This document shows, piece after piece, positions 53,276-61,659 of a stretch of DNA of 64,000 nucleotides (position 1 is its first letter; every line of letters begins with the position of its first letter). The stretch spans positions 1 to 64,000 of the forward strand of contig CANIBZ010000009.1 of the NCBI GenBank assembly GCA_947466425.1. Direction: 5' to 3'. Position numbers and translations under genes: made by a program. Below the pieces are notes generated by a model. It was given only the letters and a program-made list of their open reading frames with translations, did not search any database and was not told where the DNA came from. The DNA comes from Flavobacteriales bacterium. GTDB lineage: Bacteria; Bacteroidota; Bacteroidia; Flavobacteriales_D; Sanyastnellaceae.

Positions 53276-54496
53276 GTGAAGAATTCATTCGATGTGATTA
53301 TTGTTGGAGGAGGAATTGTTGGTGCAGCTACGATGTATAAAATACAAATGGCTTATCCTCACAAGAAAATATTGTTGTTGGAAAAGGAAAGCGGCTTGGC
53401 CGATCACCAAACAGGAAACAACAGCGGTGTTATTCATTCCGGAATTTATTACAAACCCGGTTCGAAGAAAGCCATCAACTGCGTGAACGGCAGAAGAGAG
53501 CTCGTGGCCTTCGCGAAGGAGCATAACATAAGTCACGATGTTTGCGGAAAGCTTATCGTAGCCGTTGACGAATCTGAACTTCCATTTCTAAACAAAATTG
53601 AACAGCACGGCGTAGACAACGGTATTGAAGACATGCGCCGCGTTACCCCCGAGGAAATTCGACAAATAGAACCACATTGCACAGGCATAGACGGTCTATT
53701 CATTGGTTGTACGGGTATCATAGACTTTCGCGGCACAACAAATAAATTGGCAGAATTGTCTTTAATGACCAACGCTCTTTCTGAAGTGCATACCTCCGAA
53801 GAGGCTCTTAAATTTGAGCACCAAGAAAATAGTACTGTTGTCATTACCAATAAGGATAAATACGAAGCCGCTCACCTCATTGTTTGCGGTGGGCTTCAAG
53901 CTGACCGATTGGCGCGCAAAGACGGAATAGATTTGAAAGAACAAGTCGTTGGTTTCCGAGGCGATTATTACGAATTGACAGAGAACGCCAAGCATAAAGT
54001 AAAGAACTTAATCTATCCAGTACCTAATCCAGACTTCCCCTTTCTAGGCGTACACTTTACGCGTATGGTAGACGGCTCTGTAGAGTGCGGACCCAATGCG
54101 GTCTTCACATTCAAACGTGAAGGATATGGTAAAACCGATTTCAGTTTCCGCGATACTTGGGATGCGCTAACATACATGGGCACCTGGAAGCTATTCTTTT
54201 CCAACATGAAATTTGGAATCGATGAATACAGAAGAGCTTTCAGTAAGAAATTATTCTTGAAAACCCTTCAACGTTTACTTCCGTCATTAACTATGGAAGA
54301 CATTGAACCGGGAAGAGCTGGTGTGCGCGCATTGTTGCTACGTGAAGACGGAGACACGCGCGATGACTTCAGAATAGAATATACAAAAAGGAGCATTCAT
54401 GTGCTGAATGCCCCTTCTCCTGCGGCAACCGCATGTTTGGCTATTGGTGGAGATATTCTACAAATGGCCGAAGAACATTTCGGTTGGAAAAAATAA
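53276..54496 (+). CDS. lhgO: L-2-hydroxyglutarate oxidase
   Basis: This FAD-dependent oxidase (LhgO/YgaF, DAO family) oxidises L-2-hydroxyglutarate to 2-oxoglutarate. Seen: the dinucleotide motif VIIVGGGIVGAATMYKI near residue 7, LLEKESGLADHQTGNNSGVIHSGIYY near 33 (the His and Gly of the family), VGFRGDYYEL near 223, HFTRMVDGSVECGPNAV near 260, GRAGVRALLL near 348, and NAPSPAATACLAIG near 385. At 406 aa it is full length. The start is GTG 53276, the only upstream choice that keeps the FAD motif at its usual position. Confidence 0.93.
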   Translation: MKNSFDVIIVGGGIVGAATMYKIQMAYPHKKILLLEKESGLADHQTGNNSGVIHSGIYYKPGSKKAINCVNGRRELVAFAKEHNISHDVCGKLIVAVDESELPFLNKIEQHGVDNGIEDMRRVTPEEIRQIEPHCTGIDGLFIGCTGIIDFRGTTNKLAELSLMTNALSEVHTSEEALKFEHQENSTVVITNKDKYEAAHLIVCGGLQADRLARKDGIDLKEQVVGFRGDYYELTENAKHKVKNLIYPVPNPDFPFLGVHFTRMVDGSVECGPNAVFTFKREGYGKTDFSFRDTWDALTYMGTWKLFFSNMKFGIDEYRRAFSKKLFLKTLQRLLPSLTMEDIEPGRAGVRALLLREDGDTRDDFRIEYTKRSIHVLNAPSPAATACLAIGGDILQMAEEHFGWKK

Positions 54497-54502
54497 TTTT
54501 CC

Positions 54503-55390
54503 TTATTCTGAAATAGCTCCACTGCTCAAAGGCAGATCGCGACTTACTTTTCTGAACAATCCTTGCAATACTTTGCCAGGACCCACTTCAACAACCTCGC
54601 TGCATCCGTCTGCTATCATGGCATTCATGGTTTGCGTCCATCTTACAGGTGCGGTCAACTGAACAATCAAATTCTTTTTAATCTCTTCCGGGTCTGAAAC
54701 CGCTGATGCTGTTACGTTCTGATAAACCGGACAAATAGGCGTGTGGAACGGAGTAGCAGCAATAGCAGCTTCCAATTCAACACGAGCGGGCTCCATTAGC
54801 GGGCTGTGAAATGCACCTCCAACAGGAAGTTTCAATGCACGCTTCGCACCTGCCGCCAACAAAGCTTCACAAGCTTTATCTATGGCTTCGTTTTCTCCAG
54901 ATATAACCAATTGGCCTGGACAATTGTAATTCGCAGCAACAACAACCCCCTCGGTTTCTGCGCAAACTTTTTCAACCACATCATCTTCCAAATTTAAAAT
55001 AGCCGCCATGGTTGAAGGATTCGCTTCGCAAGCCTTTTGCATGGCCATTGCACGGGCATAAACCAACTTCAAAGCATCTGCAAACTCAAGAGTTCCATTG
55101 GCCACCAATGCACTGAATTCACCCAAGCTATGTCCTGCAACCATAGATGGTTGAAAGGAATCTCCCATGGCTTTAGCCATTGCAACGCTGTGCAAGAAAA
55201 TAGCGGGTTGTGTAATGTTGGTTTGCTTCAACTCGTCTTCTGTTCCGTTAAACATGACATCTGTCAGTCGAAATCCCAAAATGGAATTTGCAGATTCCAT
55301 CAACTCTTTTGCTACTGAGGAACTCTCATAAAGGTCTTTGCCCATGCCGGGAAATTGAGAACCTTGTCCAGGAAAAACGTATGCTTTCAT
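54503..55390 (-). CDS. fabD: Malonyl-CoA:ACP transacylase
   Basis: FabD loads malonyl groups onto acyl carrier protein for fatty-acid synthesis. Seen: KAYVFPGQGSQFPGMGKDLY at the N-terminus, the active-site Ser in MVAGHSLGEFSALVANG near residue 90, ARAMAMQKACE near 113, and the catalytic His in VGGAFHSPLMEPA near 197. From ATG 55390 the length is 295 aa. The upstream start was rejected because it precedes the conserved FPGQGSQ motif by an unrelated leader. It is convergent with lhgO (6-nt gap) and divergent from the sensor kinase. Confidence 0.95.
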   Translation of the reverse strand: MKAYVFPGQGSQFPGMGKDLYESSSVAKELMESANSILGFRLTDVMFNGTEDELKQTNITQPAIFLHSVAMAKAMGDSFQPSMVAGHSLGEFSALVANGTLEFADALKLVYARAMAMQKACEANPSTMAAILNLEDDVVEKVCAETEGVVVAANYNCPGQLVISGENEAIDKACEALLAAGAKRALKLPVGGAFHSPLMEPARVELEAAIAATPFHTPICPVYQNVTASAVSDPEEIKKNLIVQLTAPVRWTQTMNAMIADGCSEVVEVGPGKVLQGLFRKVSRDLPLSSGAISE

Positions 55391-55472
55391 TATTGTAGTA
55401 AATTTGATACGAAAGTAACCAAATCTCCTTCCAACCAAAATTAATAATGAGGGCAATTATGCTCAAATAAGT

Positions 55473-56435
55473 ATGGATAAATCGTTATACACCTACCATA
55501 AAGTAAAAGTGATATGCTTGCTTTCTTTGGCGTTTGTGTTACTCTTTTTAGCCTATTTATTTTCAGGGGCTTGGTTTGTTATGTCCTATGTTTTTCCCAA
55601 TTTGAGTTATGTTGAAGCCATATCAGAAGTGGCTAGTGCAAGTGAATTTTGGATGTTTTTTGTTATTCAGTTATTGATTTATACGACGGTTGTTTTCGTT
55701 ATCTTAAGTACGTTTTATAATGAACGTAGAATGACACTTATGCAGCAAGACTTCGTAAACAATGTCACCCATGAAATTAAAACACCGCTCTCAACAATCC
55801 TCATGGCTGCTGAGGTTTTGGTTGAAGAGAATATTCAGACCAAACCGTTTCGTAGAGATCAGTACATTTCTATTATTCGAAATGAAGGAGAGAAACTTCG
55901 TGAAGAATTAGATCGTGTCTTGGAAGTAGCCCGGATGTCAAAAGCAGGGGTATATCTTAATAAAGAGGTGTTTAATCCGGAAGAGATGGTTAGCGCCATT
56001 TTGGAACGCATGCAATTGCAATTTACAAATTACGGTGGAAGTGCGGATTTGATTTGGGAAGCGGGAAATGAAGAAATAAATTTCGATCGGAAGTCGTTCG
56101 AGTTAATCATAATTAACATCATTGATAATGCACTGAAGTACAACATTCAAAATCCGAATGTAATTATTCGAAGCAAGTTGTCGGACGGTCAAATAATTAT
56201 TCAAATTGAAGACAACGGTATTGGAATTAACAAAATGTACCATGCCGAACTATTCCACCGCTTCTTTCGTGTGCCCATTGGAGAGACGCATCACATCAAA
56301 GGATTTGGTTTAGGACTGTATCTCGTGAAGCAGTTGATGGATGCACATAATTCAACTATATTCGTAACGAGTATAGAAAATGAAGGAACTACTGTAACGT
56401 TAAAAATCCCAGTGGCATTAAAAAACGATGAGTAA
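55473..56435 (+). CDS. Membrane sensor histidine kinase
   Basis: The 320-aa kinase has two membrane helices, residues 12-34 and 62-81, with only about 27 residues between them on the periplasmic side, so it probably senses the membrane or a partner rather than a large ligand. The H-box is NVTHEIKTPLSTI near residue 99. The ATP-binding N-box NIIDNALKYN lies near 212, followed by IEDNGIGINKMY near 248 and the G-box GFGLGLYLVKQL near 275. It overlaps the response regulator by 8 nt, making a cognate pair. Confidence 0.93.
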   Translation: MDKSLYTYHKVKVICLLSLAFVLLFLAYLFSGAWFVMSYVFPNLSYVEAISEVASASEFWMFFVIQLLIYTTVVFVILSTFYNERRMTLMQQDFVNNVTHEIKTPLSTILMAAEVLVEENIQTKPFRRDQYISIIRNEGEKLREELDRVLEVARMSKAGVYLNKEVFNPEEMVSAILERMQLQFTNYGGSADLIWEAGNEEINFDRKSFELIIINIIDNALKYNIQNPNVIIRSKLSDGQIIIQIEDNGIGINKMYHAELFHRFFRVPIGETHHIKGFGLGLYLVKQLMDAHNSTIFVTSIENEGTTVTLKIPVALKNDE

Positions 56436-57117
56436 AATTTTGTTGGTTGAAGACGATGAGAACTTGGGTTTCGTAATCCAAGACCAATTGACCGGTTTAG
56501 GTCATGAGGTTATTCGTTGTAAATCGGCAAGAGAAGGATTATTAGCGCTTGGAAAGGAAATGGTCGACATCTGTTTGCTCGATGTTATGATGCCGGTTAG
56601 AAGTGGATTCGCCTTAGCGGAAGACATAAAAAAGCTCTTTCCCGAAATGCCATTTGTTTTTCTTACAGCGAAGCAGCAATTGTCTGATCGATTGAAAGGA
56701 TTGTCAATAGGTGCCGATGACTACATAACCAAGCCATTTGCTATTCAAGAGTTGAACCTTAGAATTCAAAATATCATTCGCAGAACGGGGCCAGAAAGTG
56801 AGAATGTGGTTACTGAGTTATACAACATTGGCCATTACTCCTTTGATAACATAAACAATTACCTCATTTGGCCAAGTGGAATGCGTCAGCATTTGACCAA
56901 CAAAGAAGCGAGTCTGTTAAAGGCATTTTGTGAAGGAAAGGGCAAAGTAATGACACGTGAAAATTTGGCCAACTTAGTTTGGGGAGAAGAGTCTTACTTT
57001 GTTGCTCGAACCATGGACGTTTATATTGCCAAGCTTCGTAAATTTTTCGCAGAAGATAGTCGCATTCAAATAATAAATCTGCATGGAGTGGGTTTCCAAT
57101 TTGTTGTGGAAGAATAA
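56428..57117 (+). CDS. OmpR/PhoB-type response regulator
   Basis: The receiver domain (residues 1-120) has the acidic pair in LLVEDDENLGF, the phosphorylated Asp in CLLDVMMPVRSG near residue 53, the switch Thr in VFLTAKQ near 80 and the Lys in DDYITKPFAIQEL near 100. The C-terminal winged-helix DNA-binding domain includes LTNKEASLLKAFCEGKGKV near 152, VWGEESYFVARTMDVYIAKLRK near 183 and the closing HGVGFQFVVEE. At 229 aa it resembles RprY-like regulators of this phylum. It overlaps the kinase gene by 8 nt. Confidence 0.94.
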   Translation: MSKILLVEDDENLGFVIQDQLTGLGHEVIRCKSAREGLLALGKEMVDICLLDVMMPVRSGFALAEDIKKLFPEMPFVFLTAKQQLSDRLKGLSIGADDYITKPFAIQELNLRIQNIIRRTGPESENVVTELYNIGHYSFDNINNYLIWPSGMRQHLTNKEASLLKAFCEGKGKVMTRENLANLVWGEESYFVARTMDVYIAKLRKFFAEDSRIQIINLHGVGFQFVVEE

Positions 57118-57134
57118 GTCTTAATAAAAGTTAT

Positions 57135-57842
57135 ATGGAAAAAGATGATCGTGTTATGCGGAAGTTTACCCCGCGTTCTTGGAACGAGTTAAAGTCGAAC
57201 GATAGTTGGAGTATTTTTAAAATACTATCAGAATTTGTTGAAGGGTATGAGCGCATGGCAGCCATTGGTCCTTGCGTTTCTATTTTTGGTTCAGCTCGCA
57301 CCAAGCCCGATAATAAGTACTATTCAACAGCGAAGGAAATTGCATTCATGCTAACGCAAAAAGGTTATGGTGTTATTACAGGTGGCGGCCCAGGTATCAT
57401 GGAAGCCGGAAACATTGGCGCTAAAGACGGACAAGGCGCAAGTGTTGGTCTAAACATAAAGCTGCCTTTCGAACAATATCCGAATCCATACATTGATTAC
57501 GACAAGAGCATCAACTTCGATTACTTCTTTGTTCGGAAAGTAATGTTCGTGAAGTACAGCCAAGGGTTTGTTGTAATGCCCGGTGGATTTGGAACTCTCG
57601 ATGAATTTTTCGAAGCGTTAACGCTTATTCAAACTTACAAGATCGGTCGTTTTCCCATTATTCTAGTTGGAAAATCTTTCTGGGAAGGATTGGTCGATTG
57701 GATTCGGAAGACAATCTTAGAGGAAGAGAACAACATCAATGAGGAAGATATGATGCTTTTCTCAGTGGTAGACACAGCTGAAGAAGCGGTGGAAGAGATT
57801 GATAAATTCTATTCGCAGTATTTGCTAAAACCAAACTTCTAA
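57135..57842 (+). CDS. LOG-family protein (nucleotide 5'-monophosphate phosphoribohydrolase type)
   Basis: The 235-aa Rossmann protein carries SIFGSARTKPDNKYY near residue 48, VITGGGPGIMEAGNIGA near 79, and the LOG motif VMPGGFGTLDEFFEALTLIQ near 152. LOG proteins hydrolyse nucleotide monophosphates such as cytokinin ribosides or AMP. Bacterial members are widespread and their roles are mostly unproven. The N-terminal extension (KFTPRSWNELKSNDSWSIFK) is common in Bacteroidota. Its stop shares a base with the yaaA start. Confidence 0.88.
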   Translation: MEKDDRVMRKFTPRSWNELKSNDSWSIFKILSEFVEGYERMAAIGPCVSIFGSARTKPDNKYYSTAKEIAFMLTQKGYGVITGGGPGIMEAGNIGAKDGQGASVGLNIKLPFEQYPNPYIDYDKSINFDYFFVRKVMFVKYSQGFVVMPGGFGTLDEFFEALTLIQTYKIGRFPIILVGKSFWEGLVDWIRKTILEEENNINEEDMMLFSVVDTAEEAVEEIDKFYSQYLLKPNF

Positions 57843-58609
57843 TGTCTTCGTTTTTTCTAGCCATTCTCTCTCCTTCGAAACTCATGAATGAATCGTTTCA
57901 AGGGTTCAACGGTGAAGCCACTTCTCCTCAATTCATTTCTGAAACAGAAGCCTTGTGTTCTGAATTGAAAAAAGTGACTGCTGCTGAATGGAAGCAAAAA
58001 ATGAATATTACAGATGAACTCGCATTGAATACGCAATCGCGTTTTCAAAAATGGAATAAAAAAGATTTGTCGAAGGGTATTCCTGCAGCGATGCTATTCA
58101 GCGGTGAGGCTTTCAAATCGCTCGAAGCTAAATCGTTTTCAAAAACAAGTTGGAAAAAAGCGCAATCATCGCTTCGCATACTCAGCGGCTTTTATGGAGT
58201 TTTGAAGCCAACAGATATTGTTCTTCCATACCGACTCATGGTTGGAACACCATACAAAACGAAATCAGGAAAGACACTTTATTCATATTGGAGTGAAGCC
58301 GTTTCAATGAATCTAGAGAACGAAATAGCACCAAAGGGGTATTTGTTGAATTTGGCTTCAGATGAGTATTTCAAACTCATTGACACGAAAAATTTCAACC
58401 GGGAAATTCTTTATTTCAAATTCTTTCAAGCGAAAGGAAAAGAATTGAAGAGCATCCCAACATTTTCAAAACAAGCAAGAGGAAGCATGGCGCGTTTCGT
58501 AATCGAATCGAACGCCAAGTCAATAGCAGATCTTCAGAAATTCAAGGAAGAAGGCTATTCGTTCAATGAAAAATTAAGCAATGCGAATACCTTAGTCTTC
58601 GTTCGTTAA
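57842..58609 (+). CDS. yaaA: YaaA-type peroxide stress protein
   Basis: This 255-aa protein matches the YaaA/DUF328 family: AILSPSKLMNE at the start, PAAMLFSGEAFKSLEAKSF near residue 81, LRILSGFYGVLKPTDIVLPYRLMVG near 112, NLASDEYFKLI near 173, and KQARGSMARFVIE near 208. In E. coli YaaA lowers free intracellular iron under hydrogen peroxide stress. It is coupled to the LOG gene by a 1-nt overlap, and its end lies 4 nt before the convergent kinase gene. Confidence 0.92.
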   Translation: MSSFFLAILSPSKLMNESFQGFNGEATSPQFISETEALCSELKKVTAAEWKQKMNITDELALNTQSRFQKWNKKDLSKGIPAAMLFSGEAFKSLEAKSFSKTSWKKAQSSLRILSGFYGVLKPTDIVLPYRLMVGTPYKTKSGKTLYSYWSEAVSMNLENEIAPKGYLLNLASDEYFKLIDTKNFNREILYFKFFQAKGKELKSIPTFSKQARGSMARFVIESNAKSIADLQKFKEEGYSFNEKLSNANTLVFVR

Positions 58610-58613
58610 TTAG

Positions 58614-59228
58614 TTAGAACAACCCGTTCAACTGCGCTTCAATGCCGCTAATGATGGTGCCTAAGTCTTCAGGATTCTCATGGAAGCGATTGTTATCGAT
58701 GTCAATGATTAACAACTTCCCCTTGGTATAAGTTGTAACCCAAGCTTCGTAACGCTCATTCAAACGCGTTAAATAATCTAAGCGAATGGCTTCTTCGTAC
58801 TCACGTCCGCGTTTTTGAATGTTCGTTACCAACGATGGAACTGAAGCACGCAAATAAATTAACAAATCTGGCGGAGTAATGAATTCATCCATTACACCAA
58901 ATAAATCTGTGTAGTTTTCGAAATCACGGGTGGTCATTAATCCCATCGCATGCAAGTTCGGAGCAAAGATGTAGGCGTCTTCGTATATGGTGCGGTCTTG
59001 CACAATTTTCTTCGACTTCTTCTTAATATCAATCAACTGTCTGAAACGACTTCTTAAGAAAAACACTTGCAAGTTGAAAGACCAGCGTTGCATGTCTTTG
59101 TAAAAATCACTTAAATACGGATTGTTATCTACTTCTTCAAAATGAGCGGTGTATTTGTAGTGCTTCGCGATTAAAGTCGTGAGCGTAGTCTTTCCTGAAC
59201 CGATGTTCCCGGCAATGGCTATATGCAT
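58614..59228 (-). CDS. Deoxynucleoside kinase
   Basis: The 204-aa kinase of the dCK/dGK family phosphorylates deoxynucleosides in salvage. Seen: P-loop IAGNIGSGKTTL near residue 6, EEVDNNPYLSDFYKD near 31, VQDRTIYEDAYIFA near 75 (in place of DRS), and a lid Arg region RGREYEEAIRLDYLTRLNERYE near 140. It is cytoplasmic, with no signal. The base specificity cannot be read. A 59-nt gap separates it from the upstream minus-strand gene. Confidence 0.9.
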   Translation of the reverse strand: MHIAIAGNIGSGKTTLTTLIAKHYKYTAHFEEVDNNPYLSDFYKDMQRWSFNLQVFFLRSRFRQLIDIKKKSKKIVQDRTIYEDAYIFAPNLHAMGLMTTRDFENYTDLFGVMDEFITPPDLLIYLRASVPSLVTNIQKRGREYEEAIRLDYLTRLNERYEAWVTTYTKGKLLIIDIDNNRFHENPEDLGTIISGIEAQLNGLF

Positions 59229-59287
59229 AATTCGTTTAGGTAATAATGAGGTTCGAAAGTAGAGAAAAAATATGGATTTTCGAAGGG

Positions 59288-60085
59288 TTATTTCTCTAAG
59301 TTTTCAAGATTAGGTATTTCTCGTTTAATGCCCGATTCTAGCGATGTATAGAAGAGTTGGTCGTCACAAATGATCCAAGTATTTTTATCGTTCAATTCGT
59401 TCAATTCGAAATAACTCAAAATACGTGGATTCGCATCAGTGTTTTTCCATTCATACAACGCGTTTTCCATTCGGAAATAAATGCAGTCGTTCCAGCGATA
59501 AACTGGGTCAGGGGTTAAATAGGCATTGCCTTGGATTTCCAAATTTCCAAAAAGGGAAAATAGTAGAATTCCTTTTTCAGAATCAATCAAATAGACACGC
59601 TGACCACTTTCAATAATCTGTTTGGGTTGAAGTGTCGTCTTTAAGAGATACGATAGATTCGGAGATTTACTTAGAACCTCGAATTGTCTGTTCGTGCGAA
59701 TAAGGGTACTTGAATTCGCGTCGTATAACCAGAGGGCATCTCCCTTCGATCCTGCGGCACATGTTATTTGGCCTTGAAACTTTTCATTCAAGAATATAGG
59801 ATCTTCTAAGACATTTAGATTGTTGTCGAAGAATATCAATGAACTCTGATCCTGAAAAAACAAAAACGGAACCAATGGATTCGTTAAGTCTAATTGCGCA
59901 GAAGTGCCGTATTGCAAGGTGCTCAGTCTGTAATCTATGTTGAAGTTGGAACTGTGTTTCGTAATATGATCGGTGCAAACATCGTAGGTATTTCCAAGCG
60001 CATCGCATTGCACACGATGTTGCGCTTGTATGCGGAATACAAGCGCAAAGAAGCAGACACTTAAGACGCTGAGAAACTTTATCAT
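59288..60085 (-). CDS. Exported beta-propeller-like protein, function unknown
   Basis: A signal peptide ends near residue 21 (FRIQAQ). The rest is built of strand repeats each with an aromatic or charged turn (YRLSTLQYG, SLIFFDNNLNVLED, ALWLYDANSSTLIRTNRQF, RVYLIDSEKGILLFSLFG, CIYFRMENALYEWK), like a four- to six-bladed propeller. I do not recognise a named family, though such proteins are found beside GH3 genes in Bacteroidota as far as I recall. It overlaps the GH3 gene by 4 nt. Confidence 0.72.
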   Translation of the reverse strand: MIKFLSVLSVCFFALVFRIQAQHRVQCDALGNTYDVCTDHITKHSSNFNIDYRLSTLQYGTSAQLDLTNPLVPFLFFQDQSSLIFFDNNLNVLEDPIFLNEKFQGQITCAAGSKGDALWLYDANSSTLIRTNRQFEVLSKSPNLSYLLKTTLQPKQIIESGQRVYLIDSEKGILLFSLFGNLEIQGNAYLTPDPVYRWNDCIYFRMENALYEWKNTDANPRILSYFELNELNDKNTWIICDDQLFYTSLESGIKREIPNLENLEK

Positions 60086-61587
60086 TTGTTCAATTCAATT
60101 AATTCGTCTAGCCACACACGATCCGTCGCTAATCTAGGGATTTTATGCTGTCCGCCTAATTTGTTTCGTGACTTCAACCAAGTGTAGAACACATCTTTCT
60201 TTCCTTTATGAATAATTGGAAATCCTAAATTCAAATTCGTGTTTCGCTTCGCATCATAATCGGAATTTTCATCGCGTAAATTTTCATCCAACAAAAAACA
60301 AAAACGATCAAAATCAAAATCATTGTTTTCAAATTCAATGAACCACTCATGCGCAGCAGTTTCATTTTCATTCGGGAAGAAAGGCGCTACGGTGTATTCC
60401 ACCACATGAATGTTCATGTGCGTGCAGGTCTTGCGCAATGCGGCTTCCGCATTTTCCACCATAAGTTCTTCACCGGTTAAATTAATGAACTGCTTCGTCC
60501 TTCCAACTATTCGAAAACGGAAAGGGTAGAGGTGGGTGAAGCGAATGGTGTCACCTATTAGGTATCTCCAAAGACCTGTATTGGTCGTAATAACTAGCGC
60601 ATAGATTTTATTCAATTCTACTACTTCTAGGCCGATGGCTTTTGGATGTTCGTTTTCCAATTCATCCAATGGAATGAATTCATAATAAACGCCATAGTCC
60701 AACATCAACAACATTTCATTTGAATTCAATTGGTCTTGTATGCCGAAAAATCCTTCACTCGCATTGTACGTTTCGAAATAATCTGTCGTGCCATTCGGAA
60801 GTATGGCATTGAACTGTTCGCGATAAGGCGCGAAGCTTATTCCTCCATGCATATACATCTGAAGGTTTGGCCAAACTTCATGAATGTGATTGGCCTTTTT
60901 CAACTCTAAAATTCTTCGAAGCAGGAGTAGAGTCCAACTTGGTACTCCTGAAAGCACACGCACATCTTCATTCATGGTATTGAGCGCCATAGCATCGAGT
61001 TTCTCTTCCCAATTATCCATGAGCGAAATCTCTCGCTGCGGAACGCGTTTCATTTCCACCCAAAACGGTAAATTCGAAATAATAATTCCACTTAAATCGC
61101 CAATCGTGTTTTCCTCTTCTTCACTCATCTTCGTGCTTCCGCCAACGATCAGTGTTTTTCCAGAAAATAGATCGGCATTTTCACGAAGGTTGTAAAAGAT
61201 AGCCAGTAAATCTTTTCCTCCTTTGTAGTGTCCTTCTTCTAAATTCTCATTCGAGATGGGAATGAATTTGCTTCGACTATTTGTGGTGCCCGAACTCTTC
61301 GCGAACCACTTCGTTTTGCCGGGCCACAGAACGTTTCCTTCACCCTGAATCATTCTTTCTATATAGGGGAAATGTTCTTCGTATGTTCGAAGAGGTATGG
61401 CCTTGCGGAAGTCTTCAAGCGAATGAATGTGCTTGAATTTATGCTCCTTTCCGAATGCAGTGAGCGCTGCCTCATCGATAAGTTTTTGACGAATTTCTTC
61501 TTGTACTTCCAAGGGGTATTGCTTGAACAACTCCATTTGGTGAAGCCGCTTTTTAATTACCCATCCGAAAACTGTGTTGGCCGCCAT
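60082..61587 (-). CDS. GH3-family acyl-adenylate-forming enzyme
   Basis: This 501-aa protein of the GH3 family (plant auxin-conjugating relatives) belongs to the ANL adenylating superfamily. Seen: AKSSGTTNSRSKFIPIS near residue 95 (ATP-binding loop), VGGSTKMSEEE near 148, YNASEGFFGIQD near 305, and TNTGLWRYLIGDTIRF near 350. The C-terminal lobe is intact (NKLGGQHKIPRL near 482). Bacterial substrates are unknown. ATG 61587 (MAANTVFGWVIKKRLHQMELF) matches the usual family start; an in-frame Met six codons earlier is possible. It is coupled to the propeller-like gene. Confidence 0.85.
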   Translation of the reverse strand: MAANTVFGWVIKKRLHQMELFKQYPLEVQEEIRQKLIDEAALTAFGKEHKFKHIHSLEDFRKAIPLRTYEEHFPYIERMIQGEGNVLWPGKTKWFAKSSGTTNSRSKFIPISNENLEEGHYKGGKDLLAIFYNLRENADLFSGKTLIVGGSTKMSEEEENTIGDLSGIIISNLPFWVEMKRVPQREISLMDNWEEKLDAMALNTMNEDVRVLSGVPSWTLLLLRRILELKKANHIHEVWPNLQMYMHGGISFAPYREQFNAILPNGTTDYFETYNASEGFFGIQDQLNSNEMLLMLDYGVYYEFIPLDELENEHPKAIGLEVVELNKIYALVITTNTGLWRYLIGDTIRFTHLYPFRFRIVGRTKQFINLTGEELMVENAEAALRKTCTHMNIHVVEYTVAPFFPNENETAAHEWFIEFENNDFDFDRFCFLLDENLRDENSDYDAKRNTNLNLGFPIIHKGKKDVFYTWLKSRNKLGGQHKIPRLATDRVWLDELIELNK

Positions 61588-61605
61588 AATCTTAATTTGC
61601 TTCAA

Positions 61606-61641
61606 ACAAAAATGCCCTCTAAGATAATCCTAGAGGGCATT
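61606..61641 (-). terminator. Terminator of the secreted type B protein gene
   Basis: On the minus strand AATGCCCTCTA (61641-61631), a 9-nt loop and TAGAGGGCATT (61621-61611) form a perfect 11-bp stem followed by TTTTTG. It lies 19 nt beyond the stop at 61660. Confidence 0.88.
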
Positions 61642-61659
61642 GCTGAAAAAAGATTTTTG